Assembly (NCBI GenBank): GCA_007994965.1
Contig: VOPW01000001.1
Location: forward strand, 1,240,001-1,304,000
Direction: 5' to 3'
DNA from: Piscinibacter aquaticus
Lineage (GTDB): Bacteria > Pseudomonadota > Gammaproteobacteria > Burkholderiales > Burkholderiaceae_C
Length of the DNA: 64,000 bases
The notes under the pieces were generated by a model. The model was not told the origin of the DNA. It did no database searches and worked only from the letters and a program-made list of their open reading frames with translations. How positions within the stretch are numbered: position 1 is the first letter of the stretch; each line of letters begins with the position of its first letter. The position numbers were made by a program, and so were the translations under genes. Shown in pieces: positions 62,171 to 64,000 of this stretch.

Positions 62171-63432
62171 TCAGGCGTCGTTGGTCTCGCGCGCCGGTGG
62201 CGCAGCGAGAGCTGGGTCCAGATCGGGCCGGTCACCTGCATCAGCGTGGTGGCCAGCAGCAGGGCCTGCACCGTCGGCGTGTGGGCGCCGGGCAGCTGAG
62301 AGCTCCAGCCGAAGGTGTCGGCTGCCAGCAGCACGGCGAGGCTGCTCATCGGCTGCAGCGCGAGCGTCAGCCCGGCGGCCTGCCGCAGGCTCAGGCCGCT
62401 GAGCCGCGCGAGGCCGCCGATCGCGACGGCGGTGCCCGCCACGCGCGCCAGCACGATGACGATCACCCAGGGCCACAGCGTGGCCGGGCCATCGAGCGAG
62501 AACAGCAGGCCGAGGCAGATGAACAGCAGCACGTTGAGCACGGCGCCGGCCGAGCCGAGGTGCGGCTCCACCGTCAGCGCGTGCTTCATGCGCGCGCGGG
62601 CGGTCATGCCGGCCACCAGCAGCGCCAGCAGCGGCGACAGCGTCCACTGCGCGGCGAGCATGCTGGCGATGATGACGAGGGCGATCTGCATCACCGGCAT
62701 CGCGGGCGTGCCGCGCACCAGCGGACTCAGGCGATCCATCGCGAAGCCGCAGGCCACGCCGAGCAGGAAGGAGCCGCTGATTACGCGCAGTGCGCTGATC
62801 GAGGCGCGGGTGAACTCCTCGGTGGGCGTGCCGTCGTCGGAGGCCAGGACGATGCGCAGCACCTTCAGCCCGATCACCGCGATGACCGCGTTGAAGGCGG
62901 CCATCAGCATCAGTCGCTCGGTGACCTGTCCGCGCGCGCGGGCTTCGTGGCTGACCGCCAGCACGATCACCGGCGAAGTCGATGCCGCCACCGTGCCGGC
63001 CACGGCCGCCGTGAGCCAGGGTGCGCCCATCCAGGCGAGCACCATGGTGACGAACAGGCCGGTGAGCAGCGCGACTGCAGCAGGCAGCTGAGGGCGAGCC
63101 AGCGGTTGTCGAGCAGCCAGCGCGGCCGGATCCGAGTGCCCAGCTCGAACAGCAGTGCGCCGATGGCCAGATCGATGAGGGGCTTCCAGGGTCGAGATCG
63201 AGCCCTTCGAACAGCCGCAGCATCACCGGGCCCGCCACGGCGCCGGTGATCATGTGGCCGCAGATGCGCGGCACGCGCCAGTGCGATGCAGCAGTTCCGC
63301 GAGGAGCACCGCGGCCAGCATCAGCAGCGCCAGCCCGAGCACCGGGTCGGCGGCGCGCAGGCCGTCGAGTGTCCACAGCGGCGCCGAGGCGGCAGAGGCA
63401 GGCAGGGCGGCTGGGGAGATCGGTTCGGCCAT
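62171..63432 (-). CDS. CPA2-family cation:proton antiporter
   Basis: About 420 residues with ten to twelve hydrophobic segments. Recognisable parts: [74 protein letters not shown], then [20 protein letters not shown] and [19 protein letters not shown]. It exchanges Na+ or K+ for protons; no regulatory TrkA domain is present, so it is shorter than KefB/KefC. Shifts occur near 63290, 63190 and 63085 and close to the C-terminus, where RETNDA with TGA 62171-62173 is the likely end. Confidence 0.85.
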
Positions 63433-63618
63433 GGGTTGCGGACTGTACGGTCGGGTTCGTGTTTCGAAAGTGACCAAGGGTTCCATGCACTGGGCACAGG
63501 GAATGCCCGAAGCCAACCAGGAATCTTTGCACAAATGCATGCGCTTTCGGCATGCAGCACGGCGACCCGAGGGGCTGATGAATAATGCGCGGCTCCGCTT
63601 CGGGCCTCATGGCAACGC

Positions 63619-64000
63619 ATGCAGATCGGCTTTTCCATCAACGAGATGCTCTTCCTGGCCTCGCTGGCCACGGGCGCGGCGTGGCTGGCGTGGAGCTCAA
63701 GCTGCGCCGGCTCGGCGGTCGCGAGCCGGCGAAGAAGCCGTGGTGGGTGCATCTCGGCGCCGAGCTCTTCGTCGTCGTGGCGCTGATGTTCACCTGCCGC
63801 GTGGCGGTGGCTGACTGGCCCAAGGTGCCGTCGGGCTCGATGGAGCCGACGCTGCGCGTGGGCGACTACCTGCTCGTGAACCACTTTGCCTACGGGCCCC
63901 GGCTGCCGTTCACCAACACCGCGGTCGAACTCGGCCAGCCGCAGCGCGGCGACGTGGTGGTGTTCCGCTTTCCGCCGGATGTCTCGCAGTTCTATGTGAA
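63619..64000 (+). CDS. lepB: signal peptidase I, 3' end cut by the window
   Basis: The first about 127 residues are present. A first membrane segment (INEMLFLASLATGAAWLA), a basic stretch LKLRRLGGREPAKKP, and a second membrane segment (HLGAELFVVVALMFTCRVAV) precede the catalytic serine in KVPSGSMEPTLRVGDYLLVN. The lysine-dyad part lies beyond the window. One frameshift near 63690. It removes signal peptides from exported proteins at the inner membrane. It is divergent from the antiporter; lepA is not next to it. Confidence 0.92.

Noticed and set aside
61048-63045. Apparent antiporter-YbdK fusion protein
   Set aside because: Correcting frames gives the antiporter a stop at 62171 and YbdK its own start at 62165.

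Overview
Organism: the window is very GC-rich DNA with dense gene packing and gene content typical of a betaproteobacterium of the order Burkholderiales. The Rubrivivax/Leptothrix/Methylibium/Ideonella neighbourhood is the best guess, from the sbp-cysTWA-cysB set, imuA-imuB, the pcm-rhodanese-tolC run, LPS core genes and a GC-rich extragenic repeat I associate with this group. This is inference from gene families, not from a marker gene. Sequence quality matters for every entry: about 40 of 60 protein genes are split by one- or two-base shifts, including essential ones (alaS, waaA, acrB, cysW). Most look like consensus errors, and many sit exactly where restoring the protein recreates CCTGG or CCAGG, so split genes are annotated here as whole CDS spans. 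Layout: 1-6.1 kb, sulfate uptake: two tandem sulfate-binding proteins, cysT, cysW and cysA on the plus strand, then a CysB-type regulator on minus. 6.1-8.9 kb, minus strand: a TlpA-like thioredoxin with a membrane domain, a periplasmic rhodanese, an ECF sigma factor and a DUF1134 protein. 9.0-9.3 kb: a compact LexA-controlled transcription unit for a 41-residue peptide, and tRNA-Ala(CGC). 9.3-12.8 kb: alpha/beta hydrolase, then a rubrerythrin / CCG-type iron-sulfur protein / DUF3501 cassette. 12.8-18.5 kb: a RarD exporter (minus), then a 2-oxoacid:acceptor oxidoreductase (gamma, alpha, beta) with a fused flavoprotein-ferredoxin subunit. 18.6-22.8 kb: membrane protein, YchJ protein, LexA-controlled imuA-imuB, TauE-like exporter. 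22.8-27.1 kb: phosphomannomutase, waaC, waaA, aroQ and a DUF2061 protein. 27.3-36.2 kb: an unknown anchored protein, then a minus-strand run of tetR, membrane fusion protein, RND pump, pcm, rhodanese and tolC. 36.2-49.3 kb: uppP, trmB, a soluble chemoreceptor, tRNA-Gly(CCC), a degenerate GGDEF protein, gabD, alaS, a hybrid histidine kinase, a ChaN lipoprotein and a GNAT protein. 47.9-61 kb: a xylose region. xylR, xylB, xylA, xylF, xylH and xylG run on minus and continue into an FG-GAP/ASPIC protein and a vanadium haloperoxidase. Divergent from xylR is an orphan sugar-binding protein, followed by a convergent GH43 beta-xylosidase. 61-64 kb: YbdK-type ligase, CPA2 antiporter, and the start of lepB. 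How the parts work together: GH43 releases xylose, XylFHG imports it, XylA and XylB feed it to the pentose phosphate pathway, and XylR probably controls both promoters through a shared 14-bp operator. Sulfate uptake is probably under CysB, with a shared 31-bp box upstream of both binding-protein genes. The two LexA promoters have identical geometry. The oxidoreductase and rubrerythrin cassette suggest some low-oxygen metabolism. No stretch longer than 300 bp lacks a gene; the longest gap (15635-15872) holds large inverted repeats. No CRISPR array, insertion sequence, prophage or rRNA gene was seen.
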